64,000 nucleotides of DNA from Slackia exigua ATCC 700122. GTDB taxonomy: Bacteria; Actinomycetota; Coriobacteriia; Coriobacteriales; Eggerthellaceae. Shown here in pieces: positions 27,571 through 36,362 of the stretch. The notes under the pieces were generated by a model. The model did no database searches. It worked only from the letters and a program-made list of their open reading frames with translations, and was not told the origin of the DNA. The stretch is taken from the NCBI RefSeq assembly GCF_000162875.1, contig NZ_GG700630.1, forward strand, positions 144,657-208,656, read 5' to 3'. Position 1 is the first letter of the stretch, and each line of letters opens with the position of its first letter. A program made the position numbers and the translations under genes.

Positions 27571-28611
27571 TCAGAGGCCGAGAAGCCCCGAGCCTATCGC
27601 CACCGACGGGCGGCAGCAGGATTTTTCATTCCAGACGCAGGCGAGCTCTTCGAGCGAAACGGCGAAAACGGGCGCGGGCGAATCAAGCGATCGCCCGTCC
27701 AACAGGCCTGTTGCAGCGGCAATGGCTCCCCAGAGGCGCTCGGGAGACTTGAAGCGCTCCTTCAAGGCGTCCATGCCTACGTCGCCTGAGCGCTTGGAAA
27801 GACGGCGTCCCGTCGCATCGACGAGAAGCGGCGCATGGAAGTACGTCGGTCGCGCATAGGCGAGCGCATCCTGGAGCGCCGCCTGCACAGGCACGGACCT
27901 TATGAGGTCGCTTCCACGTACGACCTGGGTAATTCCCTCGCCTGCGTCGTCGACGACCACGGCGAGCTGATACGCGAACGCCTGGTCTGAGCGCATCACG
28001 ACGGCGTCTCCCACATCGCGCTGCATATCGAAGGTCTGAAGGCCCTGGAATGCGTCGTCGTATGAGAACGCACCCTCCCCGACGTAGAAACGCTGGGCGA
28101 ACGGACGATGCGCCTCGGATGCCCGTTTAACCCGCGCATCGTCGGAGAGAAGCCGGCAGGTGCCCGGATAGACGAATCCCTCGCCTGCATGAGGAGCGCT
28201 TGCCGCATGCCACGCGGCGCGGGTGCAGAAGCAGGGGTAGGTGCGTCCTGCACGGCGCAGCCTCTCGAACGCCTCGCGATACGCATCCAGGCGATCATGC
28301 TGATAGATAGGACCTTCATCCCAGGTGAGCCCGAGCCATTCGAAATCGCGCATAATCGCATCGGCCCATGACTGCTTGCAGCGCGCCTCATCGAGATCCT
28401 CGATGCGCAGCACGAGCGAGGCGCCGGTCGATTTCGCGACGAGCCATGCGACGAGGAAGCTGTAGAGGTTGCCGATGTGCATGCGCCCCGAAGGGGACGG
28501 CGCGAACCGCCCTTTTTCCCGACGGCTTGCGCCGTCGATCGTCAAGGCGCCTCCCAGAGCATCGCTCCCGACGATGCCCGAGGGATGCGTGTCGCCGCGC
28601 GATACGGGCAT
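27571..28611 (-). CDS. gluQ: Glutamyl-Q tRNA(Asp) synthetase
   Basis: 346 residues, matching GluQRS rather than full GluRS because the anticodon-binding half is absent. The HIGH-like motif is GRFAPSPSGRMHIGN (about 35-48) and the KMSKS-like motif is RRLSKRS (about 269-275). A CFC-type zinc site (PCFCTRAAWH, with a later YPGTC) is present. It glutamylates queuosine in tRNA-Asp. It begins one base after the iorB stop, so it sits at the end of the pgsA-to-gluQ run. The first 30 residues have no family likeness, so a later start is possible. Confidence 0.9.
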   Translation of the reverse strand: MPVSRGDTHPSGIVGSDALGGALTIDGASRREKGRFAPSPSGRMHIGNLYSFLVAWLVAKSTGASLVLRIEDLDEARCKQSWADAIMRDFEWLGLTWDEGPIYQHDRLDAYREAFERLRRAGRTYPCFCTRAAWHAASAPHAGEGFVYPGTCRLLSDDARVKRASEAHRPFAQRFYVGEGAFSYDDAFQGLQTFDMQRDVGDAVVMRSDQAFAYQLAVVVDDAGEGITQVVRGSDLIRSVPVQAALQDALAYARPTYFHAPLLVDATGRRLSKRSGDVGMDALKERFKSPERLWGAIAAATGLLDGRSLDSPAPVFAVSLEELACVWNEKSCCRPSVAIGSGLLGL

Positions 28612-28612
28612 G

Positions 28613-29212
28613 TCAGCCCATCTGCCCGGCGCGGTCGCGCGCGAACGACCTTCCGAGCGAGAACGCCTTGAGATTCATGTCGACGAACCGCTCGGGCACG
28701 CGGCCGCGTATGACATCGAGCCAGACAGCCTCATCGTAGTCGAGGAAGGTGGAAAGCACGCCGAGAAGCACGACGTTGACGCTCTTGACGCTGCCGGCCT
28801 GGCGGGCGAGGAGTTCGGCAGGCGTGACGAGAGCGCCGAAACCCGAAAGCGTCTTGCGGGCGCCGCGCGGCATGGGGACGCGTCCCGTGAGCGCCGTCAG
28901 GGGCTTGATGGTCTCGTCGCTCACGATGGCGATTCCGTCCTGCTTGAGATACGCGATGTTGCGCAGGGCTTCGGTGGTCTCGAACGAGATGAGGAAATCG
29001 GCATCGCCGATGTCGGCGACCATGGTCCCGACCGCGCGTCCGACGCGCACGACGGTCGTCACGGCGCCGCCGCGCTGGGCCATGCCGTGGATTTCCGAGA
29101 GCTTCACGTCGTCTCCCGACGCAATGGCGGCGCGCGCCAGCAGATCGGCGGCGAGAATGGTGCCCTGTCCGCCGACGCCGCAGAGCAGGATGGTTTTCGC
29201 TGAATCGCTCAT
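28613..29212 (-). CDS. iorB: Indolepyruvate ferredoxin oxidoreductase, beta subunit
   Basis: 199 residues of the pyruvate/ketoisovalerate oxidoreductase gamma-type fold: LLCGVGGQGTILAADLLARAA, SEIHGMAQRGGAVTTVVRVG and GDADFLISFETTEALRN. With IorA it oxidises arylpyruvates from aromatic amino acids to aryl-acyl-CoA and reduces ferredoxin. Its ATG overlaps the iorA stop (ATGA), so they are translated together. An in-frame extension upstream is only iorA sequence. Confidence 0.93.
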   Translation of the reverse strand: MSDSAKTILLCGVGGQGTILAADLLARAAIASGDDVKLSEIHGMAQRGGAVTTVVRVGRAVGTMVADIGDADFLISFETTEALRNIAYLKQDGIAIVSDETIKPLTALTGRVPMPRGARKTLSGFGALVTPAELLARQAGSVKSVNVVLLGVLSTFLDYDEAVWLDVIRGRVPERFVDMNLKAFSLGRSFARDRAGQMG

Positions 29213-30951
29213 CGGGCCTCGCTCTCTTTCACGATCACGGAAAACGGGCAGACTTGGGCGCATTGCGAGCATCCGACGCAGAGCGCGGGATCTATCGAGG
29301 CCACGTTGGACGAAAGGTCGAAGGAGATGGAGGGGCAGCCGATCTGAACGCACATCTTGCATCCCCGGCAGTCGGGCTTGACGGCATACTTCTCACGTTG
29401 CGCGCGCTCGAGCAGCACGCAGGGCGATTTGAAAACGATGACCGAGAGCGCATCGGCGGCCTTTGTCGCACGGACGAGCGCCTCGTGGACGGCTTTGACA
29501 TCCTGGGGATCGACGAGCTGAAGGTCTTCGATGCCGATGGCTTCCATGAGCTTCATGAGGTCGAGCTCTCGGCTCGGACGGTTCTGAAGCGTCACGCCGT
29601 TGACCGGATTGCCCTGGCGCCCCGTCATGGCGGTCGTACGGTTGTCGAGGATGCAGACGGTGCCTGCCCCCTGGTTGTACACGGTGGAGATAAGCGATGT
29701 CAGTCCCGAATGGGCGAACGTCGAATCGCCGATGACGGCGACGACCGGACGATGCTTCGTGCCTTCCATCGCAAGCTCGAACCCGTGCGACATGGAAACC
29801 GATGCTCCCATGCACAGGCTCGTATCCATTGCGGAAAGCGGCGCGAGGGCCCCGAGCGTGTAGCAGCCGATGTCGCCCGTGACGATGGCACGCATGCGGT
29901 GCAGCTCGCGGAAGACCGGACGATGGGGGCAGCCGGGGCACAGCGCCGGAGGACGTCCGGGTATCCCCTCGGGCGCATCGATGTGCGCCGGCACCTCGGC
30001 GCCGAATGCGACGCGGATATCGCCCGGCGTGAGCTCGCCGGCACGCGGAAGCGGGCGCTTCGGCGCAGACGGCACGATGCCTGCGGCCTTGACCGCATCG
30101 GAGAGATAGGCGGATGCCTCTTCGATGACGTAGACGTCGTCGACCGAGGCGGCGAACTCATGCAGGAGCTTTTCAGGAAGCGGCCAGGAAAGCCCGAGCT
30201 TCAGAACGGACGCGTCGGGCAATGCTTCGCGCACGTGCTGATAGGTGGCGCCGGAACAGACGATGCCGATTCGAGCATCACGTTTCTCCACGACGTTGTA
30301 CGGGCATTCGTCCGCCCAGGCCCGCAGCGCTTCGTCCCGTTCGATCAGATTCACGCGGCGCGGCCGCGCGAACGCGGGCATCATGACCCACTTCGACTCG
30401 TCCTTCGCATACGGTTTCTTCTCGACGTCTGTGCGGGGACCGACGTCGGTCGGACACTTCGCATGGGAGATGCGCACCGTCGAACGAATGAAGAAGGGCA
30501 CGTCGAACCGTTCGGACAGATCGTACGCATCGCGCGTGAAGGCGCGCGCCTCGGCGCTATCCGCCGGCTCGAGCAGAGGAATGTGCGCAGCCATAGCGTA
30601 GTAGCGCGAATCCTGCTCGTCTTGGGACGAATGCATGCCGGGATCGTCGGCCGCCAGGACGACGAGGCCGCCGCCGACGCCCGTGTAGGCCGCCGTGAAC
30701 AGAGGATCGGCCGCGACGTTGACGCCGACGTGCTTCATCGTGACCAAGACGCGCGCGCCCGCGGCGGATGCGCCGACGCCGACCTCGACGGCGACCTTCT
30801 CGTTCGTGGCCCATTCGGCGTAGACGCCGGGCATCCGCGCGAAAACCTCCATCGTTTCCGTAGAGGGCGTGCCCGGATACGCGACGCCGATGTGCGCGCC
30901 GGCCTCCCATGCGCCGCGGGCTATCGCTTCGTTGCCGGAAAGCAGTTCCAT
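29209..30951 (-). CDS. iorA: Indolepyruvate ferredoxin oxidoreductase, alpha subunit
   Basis: 580 residues. N-terminal pyrimidine-binding half (GNEAIARGAWEAGAHIGVAYPGTPSTE), TPP-binding half (GDIGCYTLGALAPLSAMDT, VAVIGDSTFAHSGLTSL, NRTTAMTGRQGNP), and two [4Fe-4S] sites at the end (CRGCKMCVQIGCP and CVGCSQCAQVCP). It reduces ferredoxin while fermenting aromatic amino acids. Start at 30951 has GGGGGAA upstream and matches the family N-terminus. It lies 30 bases behind the FHA gene in a long co-directional run. Confidence 0.95.
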   Translation of the reverse strand: MELLSGNEAIARGAWEAGAHIGVAYPGTPSTETMEVFARMPGVYAEWATNEKVAVEVGVGASAAGARVLVTMKHVGVNVAADPLFTAAYTGVGGGLVVLAADDPGMHSSQDEQDSRYYAMAAHIPLLEPADSAEARAFTRDAYDLSERFDVPFFIRSTVRISHAKCPTDVGPRTDVEKKPYAKDESKWVMMPAFARPRRVNLIERDEALRAWADECPYNVVEKRDARIGIVCSGATYQHVREALPDASVLKLGLSWPLPEKLLHEFAASVDDVYVIEEASAYLSDAVKAAGIVPSAPKRPLPRAGELTPGDIRVAFGAEVPAHIDAPEGIPGRPPALCPGCPHRPVFRELHRMRAIVTGDIGCYTLGALAPLSAMDTSLCMGASVSMSHGFELAMEGTKHRPVVAVIGDSTFAHSGLTSLISTVYNQGAGTVCILDNRTTAMTGRQGNPVNGVTLQNRPSRELDLMKLMEAIGIEDLQLVDPQDVKAVHEALVRATKAADALSVIVFKSPCVLLERAQREKYAVKPDCRGCKMCVQIGCPSISFDLSSNVASIDPALCVGCSQCAQVCPFSVIVKESEAR

Positions 30952-30981
30952 GATTCGGTTCCCCCTTGCAAGCACTTTGAG

Positions 30982-31431
30982 CTAGCGCGTCGGATCCATC
31001 GGGGAGAACGCCAGGCTGAACGTGCCGATCTGGATGACGTCGCCGTCGTACAGGCGCGTCTCGCGAACGTTTCGGTTATTGACCCAGAGTCCGTTGAAGG
31101 AATCGAGGTCGACGATATGGAACACGCCGTTCACACGCCTGATCTCGGCATGGGAGCGGGATACCGTCATATCGTTGAGGAAGATGTCGCATTGCGGGCT
31201 GCGGCCGATGGTGATGACGTCGGCCGCGAGACGGAAGACGTTGCCGACCTGAGGGCCGCGCACGATGCGCAGCCTGGCTTCGTCGAAGATGGGAGAAGAG
31301 GCCGACGCCTGGGCATCGGAAGCGATGGGCTTGAAGGCCTGCGTCTTGCCGAGAAGCTTGAATCCGCAGGTCGGACACGCATTCGCCCCTTCGGGCAGAG
31401 GCGCCATGCATACGGGGCAGGTTGAGGCCAT
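30982..31431 (-). CDS. Zinc-ribbon FHA-domain protein
   Basis: 149 residues. A zinc ribbon (CPVC...CPTC, residues 5-21) is followed after a Ser/Ala linker by a forkhead-associated domain with its phosphothreonine-binding signature, TIGRSPQCDIFLND, SRSHAEIRR and NGLWVN (about 73-125). It probably reads phosphothreonine on a partner, perhaps via a Ser/Thr kinase elsewhere. GGAAG precedes the ATG. It lies between the D-Ala-D-Ala carboxypeptidase and iorA with 30-base gaps each side. Confidence 0.9.
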   Translation of the reverse strand: MASTCPVCMAPLPEGANACPTCGFKLLGKTQAFKPIASDAQASASSPIFDEARLRIVRGPQVGNVFRLAADVITIGRSPQCDIFLNDMTVSRSHAEIRRVNGVFHIVDLDSFNGLWVNNRNVRETRLYDGDVIQIGTFSLAFSPMDPTR

Positions 31432-31461
31432 GAGACTTCCTTTCCTTACAGCCTGAAAGGG

Positions 31462-32832
31462 TTATCTATCCATGATAGGGGTCGGAACGTTATAGCATGC
31501 CGACGCAGCGACGGACGGCTGTCCCTGCAGGTCTGCGACCAGTCGCGCGAACCAGATGCCGAAGCCCTCGAAGATGTTCGGGGCGGCGACGTCCTCGGCG
31601 GCGATGAGGTCGACGGATGCGATGCGCTCGGAGCCTTGGAAGAAGTCTATCGCGCCGACCTTGTCGCCCGACTTCACGGCTCCCGACGGCTCGTCGTACG
31701 ACACGTCTTGGGTGATGGTGCCCGACGCCGCGAAGATGCGCGTGAGCGCATCGGGATCGGCGACGGTGGCGCGTACGGTCTTATCGGGCCAGGCGGTGCA
31801 GGCGACCTCTGCGACGACGGGGACGTTTGCGCCCGAACGATCGAGCGCATACGGCGAATTGATCAGATCGACGTCCTGGATATTATCGAAGGCCCAGTCG
31901 AGCAGCGATGCGGTGGCGTCGAATCGGCCTTCTTCGGTCGAACTGCCGAGCACGACGGTGTAGATGCTGTCTTCCGTGCGCTCGCAGGCGCCGGCGAAGC
32001 AGTTGAGGGCGACGTCGCCCGTGCCGGTCTTCACGCCGACCATCCCGTCGTAGACGCCGAGGAGCTCGTCGGTCGAGATGAGCGTGATCGCGCGCTGGGT
32101 CCCGTCTTTCTGCGTGACGGTGACGGTGACGTCTCCCCCGCCGACGATCGAGCGGAACGTGTCGTTCTGCATGGCATACGCGGTCATCTTCGCGACGTCG
32201 TGCGCGGTCGAATGCGCATCGCTCTCGTAGCCGTCGGAATCGAGCCCATGAGGATTCGTGAACAGGGTGTCGGTGCAGCCGATCTCCGCCGCCCTGGCGT
32301 TCATCGCATCGACGAAGGCCCCTTCAGGATCGGGCTGGGCATCGGTCACGAGACGCGCGCCCACGGTTTCGGCGATGGCGACGGCCGCGTCGTTTCCCGA
32401 GGGGACGAGCAGGCCTTGAAGCGCCGTCTTGAGCGACATCGTGTCGCCGGGCCGCAGCTGGGCGGACGAACCGATCGTCGTGCCCGCCTTGTCGCTCACG
32501 GTGATCGTGTCGGTGAGCGATGCGTTATCGAGCGCGACGATCGCGGTCATGATCTTGGTGATGGATGCGATCTTGTATTCGGAATCGGCGTTGCGCGCGA
32601 AGAGCTCGCGCCCGTCGTAGGTGACGGCAAGGGCCGCCTCGGCATCGATGTCGGGGGAATTGTCGATGGAAAGCCCCCGGCTCGCTTCGGTGGAGCCGAG
32701 GACGAGGTCGGTCGACGGGCGCACATCGGCCCAGGCAGGTGATGCGATGCCGATCGCAAGAACGAGGGCGGCGACGATGCTAAGCACGCAACGGCGCATC
32801 GATGGGCCGCTGCCGAACGAACGCGCGATCAT
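31462..32832 (-). CDS. D-alanyl-D-alanine carboxypeptidase (PBP5/DacF family)
   Basis: 456 residues. Signal peptide (about 1-36, LVLAIGIASPAWA). Active-site motifs are SITK at 90-93, SGN at 144-146 and KTG at 267-269. A beta-rich PBP5_C domain follows, and a final amphipathic helix (NIFEGFGIWFARLVADL) would lie on the membrane. It trims the terminal D-Ala from peptidoglycan stem peptides outside the membrane. The ATG at 32832 overlaps the stop of the phosphatidyltransferase gene (ATGA). Confidence 0.94.
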   Translation of the reverse strand: MIARSFGSGPSMRRCVLSIVAALVLAIGIASPAWADVRPSTDLVLGSTEASRGLSIDNSPDIDAEAALAVTYDGRELFARNADSEYKIASITKIMTAIVALDNASLTDTITVSDKAGTTIGSSAQLRPGDTMSLKTALQGLLVPSGNDAAVAIAETVGARLVTDAQPDPEGAFVDAMNARAAEIGCTDTLFTNPHGLDSDGYESDAHSTAHDVAKMTAYAMQNDTFRSIVGGGDVTVTVTQKDGTQRAITLISTDELLGVYDGMVGVKTGTGDVALNCFAGACERTEDSIYTVVLGSSTEEGRFDATASLLDWAFDNIQDVDLINSPYALDRSGANVPVVAEVACTAWPDKTVRATVADPDALTRIFAASGTITQDVSYDEPSGAVKSGDKVGAIDFFQGSERIASVDLIAAEDVAAPNIFEGFGIWFARLVADLQGQPSVAASACYNVPTPIMDR

Positions 32833-33548
32833 AGCGAACCCCCGGCCGAAGGTCCTTCGGGGCGATCCTGCGCGTCGGGCTTGGGGCCGAACACGGCATT
32901 GGCGATGCGCTCGGACCCTGTTCCGACGGAGGCCTTCTCCGCATGGCGGATGATCCCGACCCCGGCGCAGATGTAGTACACGGACGAGATGAGCGATACG
33001 GCAAGGCCCGCATACACGAACCAGATACCCCACGAGGATACCTGGCCGTTCAATCCCGGAAGCCAGGAGGCATCCACAAGATGGATGCCTGCGACCTGCG
33101 GAATGTTCAGCATCAGGCCTGCGAAGCCGATATAGAGAAGCGTGGTCGCGACCTTGCCGAGCATGATGACGTCGACATGTCGGCCGTAGTGATAGACGAG
33201 ATGCGCGTCGCCGGCAACCAGAACGAGATCGCGGACCACGACGAGCACGATGATCCACACAGGAAGCCGTCCGAGGATAAGCAGGCAGATGACGCCCGTC
33301 ACGAGCAGCATGCGATCGACGAAGGGATCGAGAAGCTTGCCGAGCCTGGACACCGCATTCGTCCTGCGGGCGATGTATCCGTCAAGGAAATCGCTCGAAG
33401 CGGCGAAGGCGTAGATGAAGGTGGCGACAACGCCATGCCCGCAGAAGAGCACGGCTACGAAAACCGGAATCAAGCAGAGACGGATGCATGATATGACGTT
33501 CGGAACCGTAAGAACGCGATTCGAAATCTTTTGTTCCTGAGCAGGCAT
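32829..33548 (-). CDS. pgsA: CDP-alcohol phosphatidyltransferase (PgsA-like)
   Basis: 239 residues with about four to five membrane helices. The family motif D-x2-DG-x2-AR-x8-G-x3-D-x3-D is complete (SSDFLDGYIARR...SRLGKLLDPFVDR). This probably makes phosphatidylglycerol phosphate, though other CDP-alcohol products cannot be excluded. The last 30 residues are polar and variable. First gene of the run pgsA-dac-FHA-iorAB-gluQ, and co-translated with the carboxypeptidase. Confidence 0.85.
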   Translation of the reverse strand: MPAQEQKISNRVLTVPNVISCIRLCLIPVFVAVLFCGHGVVATFIYAFAASSDFLDGYIARRTNAVSRLGKLLDPFVDRMLLVTGVICLLILGRLPVWIIVLVVVRDLVLVAGDAHLVYHYGRHVDVIMLGKVATTLLYIGFAGLMLNIPQVAGIHLVDASWLPGLNGQVSSWGIWFVYAGLAVSLISSVYYICAGVGIIRHAEKASVGTGSERIANAVFGPKPDAQDRPEGPSAGGSL

Positions 33549-33666
33549 CAGGCTCCCTCACAGGTATCGGGCGAGAAGGCATGCGGCGCATGCAACCTGT
33601 GATTCTATCAGGTAAATGAAGGGAAGCCGTGCGATGCGCGGATTAACACCGTCTGGTTACATACGC

Positions 33667-33693
33667 GAGGAGCCGGCACGCGGCCGGCTCCTC
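33667..33693. terminator. Hairpin between the hydrogenase operon and pgsA
   Basis: A perfect ten-base-pair stem GAGGAGCCGG/CCGGCTCCTC (33667-33676 with 33684-33693) and a seven-base loop, 27 bases beyond the echF stop. No T tract follows on either side, so its efficiency is unsure. Confidence 0.5.
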
Positions 33694-33719
33694 GAACGAA
33701 ACCTCGGACGACGACGGGC

Positions 33720-34184
33720 CTATTTTCCGCCCTCTCCTTCGGCCTCCTTGGCCTTCTCGGCCTCACGTGCGGCCTTCGCGGCGAGGGCGGCGGCGGCGCG
33801 CTCCTTCTTCTTGCGTTCGCGTTCGGCCTTCTCCTCGGGAGATTCGACCTCGACCGCCACAGGATGCAGGAATTTCTGCTGCGCGGCCTCGAGGCGGGCG
33901 GTATGCATGTCAAGCGCGTCGTGCGGACAGGCGCGCACGCATTCTCCGCAGATGACGCAGCTGAACCAGTTGATGGTCCACGATGCGCCCTTCTTGTCCA
34001 CGACGATCGAATCCGTCGGGCAGACGCGCTGGCAGATCGAGCACAGCACGCATTTCTGCGGTTCGACGTCCACGTGCCCGCGCATCGCGGCGTAAGGTTC
34101 GGGGGATTCGAGGGGGTACATGATGGTCTCGGGCTTCTTGAACAGCGACCGGATCGTCATCTTCCCCAGCTTGAAGTTCGGCAT
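33720..34184 (-). CDS. echF: Ech hydrogenase subunit F, 2x[4Fe-4S] ferredoxin-like
   Basis: 154 residues, like complex I NuoI. Two clusters: C45, C48, C51, C55 (CVLCSICQRVC) and C76, C79, C82, C86 (CVICGECVRAC). It passes electrons from ferredoxin to the small subunit. After residue about 108 is an unusual tail rich in Ala, Glu and Lys (VESPEEKAERERKKKERAA), predicted helical. EchD carries a similar tail. Last gene of the ech operon, nine bases after echE. Confidence 0.92.
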   Translation of the reverse strand: MPNFKLGKMTIRSLFKKPETIMYPLESPEPYAAMRGHVDVEPQKCVLCSICQRVCPTDSIVVDKKGASWTINWFSCVICGECVRACPHDALDMHTARLEAAQQKFLHPVAVEVESPEEKAERERKKKERAAAALAAKAAREAEKAKEAEGEGGK

Positions 34185-34193
34185 AATGCGTCC

Positions 34194-35282
34194 CTACCTT
34201 TCCGAGCAGCTGATGCAGGGGTCGATCGTGAGGATGATGTTCGGGACATCGGCCAAATCGGAGCCCTCGAGCGCCTTCACCATGCCGGCGAGGTTCTGCG
34301 TGGTGGGAGTCCGCATGCGCATGCGGTCAAGGTTCTTGGAGCCGTTGCCGCGCGCATAATAGAAGCACTCGCCGCGCGGCTGCTCGAGCAGGTTGACCGC
34401 TTCGACCCCGTCGGCCGGGCGAAGCTTCGTGCGCTCGCCGATGCCGTCATGGGGAATCTTCGCGATGAGCTCTTCGATGATGTCGATGGATTGCAGGACC
34501 TCGAGGCCGCGCACCTTGACGCGCGCGTAGCAGTCGCCCTGATCGTCCAGGATGGGCTGGAAGTCCTCAAGGTCGCCGTACGCCCCGCTTCCGAGCATGC
34601 GCGCATCGTAGGCGATGTTGGAAGCGCGACCGAACGGACCGACCATCGAGGTGGCCGCCGCATCGTCGCGCGACAGATGCCCGATGCCCACGAGACGGCT
34701 CTTGACCGACGAATCTTTGAGGAAGGTGTTCAGAACCTCGCGATATTCGTCCTTGATGCCTTCGAGGCGCGTGATGATGGTCGAGAGAACCGTGCCGTCG
34801 ATGTCGCTGTTCACACCGCCGACATTGACGTAGGACAGGATCACGCGGCCGCCGGTGGTCTCTTGGAAGATGTCGAGCACGCGCTCGCGCAGACGCCACG
34901 TATGCATGAAGAGGCTCTCGAAGCCGAACGCGTCGGCGGCAAGGCCCATCCAGAGCAGGTGGGAATGCATGCGAGACAGCTCGTGCATGATAACGCGCAG
35001 GTATTCTGCCCGCTTGGGGATCTCAAGCCCCATCGCCTTCTCGACCGTCTCCACGTAGCCGAGCGAATGGCCGAAGCTGCAGATGCCGCAGATGCGTTCG
35101 GCCACGTAGACGAACTTATGGATGTCGTGGGAATCCACGAGCTTCTCAAGCCCGCGATGGATGAACCCGATCTGCGGAATCGCCTCGATGACATGTTCGT
35201 CCTCGACGACAAGGTCGAGATGGAGGGGTTCGGGCAGCACCGGATGCTGCGGACCGAACGGGATGACCGTCGCCTTTCCCAT
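34194..35282 (-). CDS. echE: Ech hydrogenase large subunit E, [NiFe] catalytic subunit
   Basis: 362 residues, NuoD-like. Both Ni-binding pairs are present: RICGICSFGHS (Cys65, Cys68) and DPCISCSER at the very end (Cys356, Cys359). It is therefore a true hydrogenase rather than a Cys-less complex I subunit. The protein ends three residues after the last Cys. Many [NiFe] large subunits need C-terminal proteolysis after this motif; here no cleavable extension exists, as in some Ech enzymes. No maturation genes (hyp) lie in the window. Confidence 0.94.
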   Translation of the reverse strand: MGKATVIPFGPQHPVLPEPLHLDLVVEDEHVIEAIPQIGFIHRGLEKLVDSHDIHKFVYVAERICGICSFGHSLGYVETVEKAMGLEIPKRAEYLRVIMHELSRMHSHLLWMGLAADAFGFESLFMHTWRLRERVLDIFQETTGGRVILSYVNVGGVNSDIDGTVLSTIITRLEGIKDEYREVLNTFLKDSSVKSRLVGIGHLSRDDAAATSMVGPFGRASNIAYDARMLGSGAYGDLEDFQPILDDQGDCYARVKVRGLEVLQSIDIIEELIAKIPHDGIGERTKLRPADGVEAVNLLEQPRGECFYYARGNGSKNLDRMRMRTPTTQNLAGMVKALEGSDLADVPNIILTIDPCISCSER

Positions 35283-35284
35283 CG

Positions 35285-35905
35285 TTACTCACCGTCCTTC
35301 GCGGACTCGCGCGCGACGCGCGCCTCGAATGCCGCGCGCACCTTGGCGGCCTTCTCGGGATCCATGCCGACGACGCGGGCCTCCATGGCTGCGCGCTGCT
35401 CTTCAACGGTCTTCTTGGGCGCAGGCGCCGCAGGTACGCCCTTCGAAGCGTCCGATGCCGCCTGCGTCTTCGGCTCCTCCTTGGCCTTCGCGGCCCGCGC
35501 CGCTTTCGCGGCGGCGAGTTTCGCGGCTTTGTCGCGCGCCGCCTTCTGCGCAGGCGACAGCACGGTCATAGGCTTGTCGACGGCGACGTCGTAGAATGCG
35601 CCGGCGAAATCGATCACGATGCCTTCGACGTTCAACCCGAAAAGGTCGTGCGCCTCGTTTTCGTTCGCGAACGCGGCCATGAACAGGTCTGATATGGAAG
35701 GAACCGCCTGCGTCTCGGAATCGACCGAGCGCAGGGCGTAGTTCTCGACCGCGCCGTCCTTCATGAAGGTGTAGATGACGTCGATGCCGGGATCGGCCAT
35801 GCGGCAGAGCATCTGCACGAAGCGGAACCCTTCGTCATGCTTCTCCTGCGCGACCGCATGCAGCCGATCGACGGGAATATCGACGAACGTCGAATCGAAT
35901 GCCAT
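35285..35905 (-). CDS. echD: Ech hydrogenase subunit D with long charged tail
   Basis: 206 residues. The first 110 are NuoC/HycE-N-like (FVQMLCRMADPGIDVIYTF and the conserved ENEAHDLFG). The rest (about 115-206) is an Ala/Lys/Glu-rich, probably coiled-coil extension (AAKLAAAKAARAAKAKEE), then a helical end rich in charged residues. Typical EchD is about 120 residues, so the tail doubles it. Three bases separate it from echC and two from echE. It docks the large subunit. Confidence 0.88.
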   Translation of the reverse strand: MAFDSTFVDIPVDRLHAVAQEKHDEGFRFVQMLCRMADPGIDVIYTFMKDGAVENYALRSVDSETQAVPSISDLFMAAFANENEAHDLFGLNVEGIVIDFAGAFYDVAVDKPMTVLSPAQKAARDKAAKLAAAKAARAAKAKEEPKTQAASDASKGVPAAPAPKKTVEEQRAAMEARVVGMDPEKAAKVRAAFEARVARESAKDGE

Positions 35906-35908
35906 CTT

Positions 35909-36352
35909 CTAGGCTCCTTTCCTCGCCGAGGCGAGCTCGGCGGCCTTCTGCTCGAGCACCGCCACGCCGCGCACGACGCCGTCGATGATGTTCTCGGGGC
36001 TCGCCGCGCAGCCGGGGACGTAGACGTCGACCGGAATGGCCTGATCGACGCCGCCGATCACGTTGTAGCAATCATGGAAGATACCGCCCGAGCAGGCGCA
36101 GATGCCCACCGCGACGACCACCTTTGGGTCGACCATCTGGTCGTAGATCTCTTGGATGACCTTGATGTTGCGCTCGTTGACCGAGCCGGTCACCAGGAAG
36201 ATGTCGGCATGCTTGGGGTTGCCGGTGTTGATGACGCCGAAGCGTTCGGCGTCGTAGAGCGGCGTCAAGGACGCGAGCACTTCGATGTCGCAGCCGTTGC
36301 AGCTGCTCGCGTCGTAGTGGATGACCCAGGGCGATTTGGATACGTAGCTCAT
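35909..36352 (-). CDS. echC: Ech hydrogenase small subunit C
   Basis: 147 residues, NuoB-like. The proximal [4Fe-4S] ligands are visible: SCNGCDIE (Cys18, Cys21), GICACSGG (Cys85) and VPGCAASPE (Cys115). It links the ferredoxin-like subunit to the nickel site. Its ATG follows the fused membrane subunit by about ten bases. Confidence 0.94.
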   Translation of the reverse strand: MSYVSKSPWVIHYDASSCNGCDIEVLASLTPLYDAERFGVINTGNPKHADIFLVTGSVNERNIKVIQEIYDQMVDPKVVVAVGICACSGGIFHDCYNVIGGVDQAIPVDVYVPGCAASPENIIDGVVRGVAVLEQKAAELASARKGA

Positions 36353-36362
36353 ATCAGACTCC

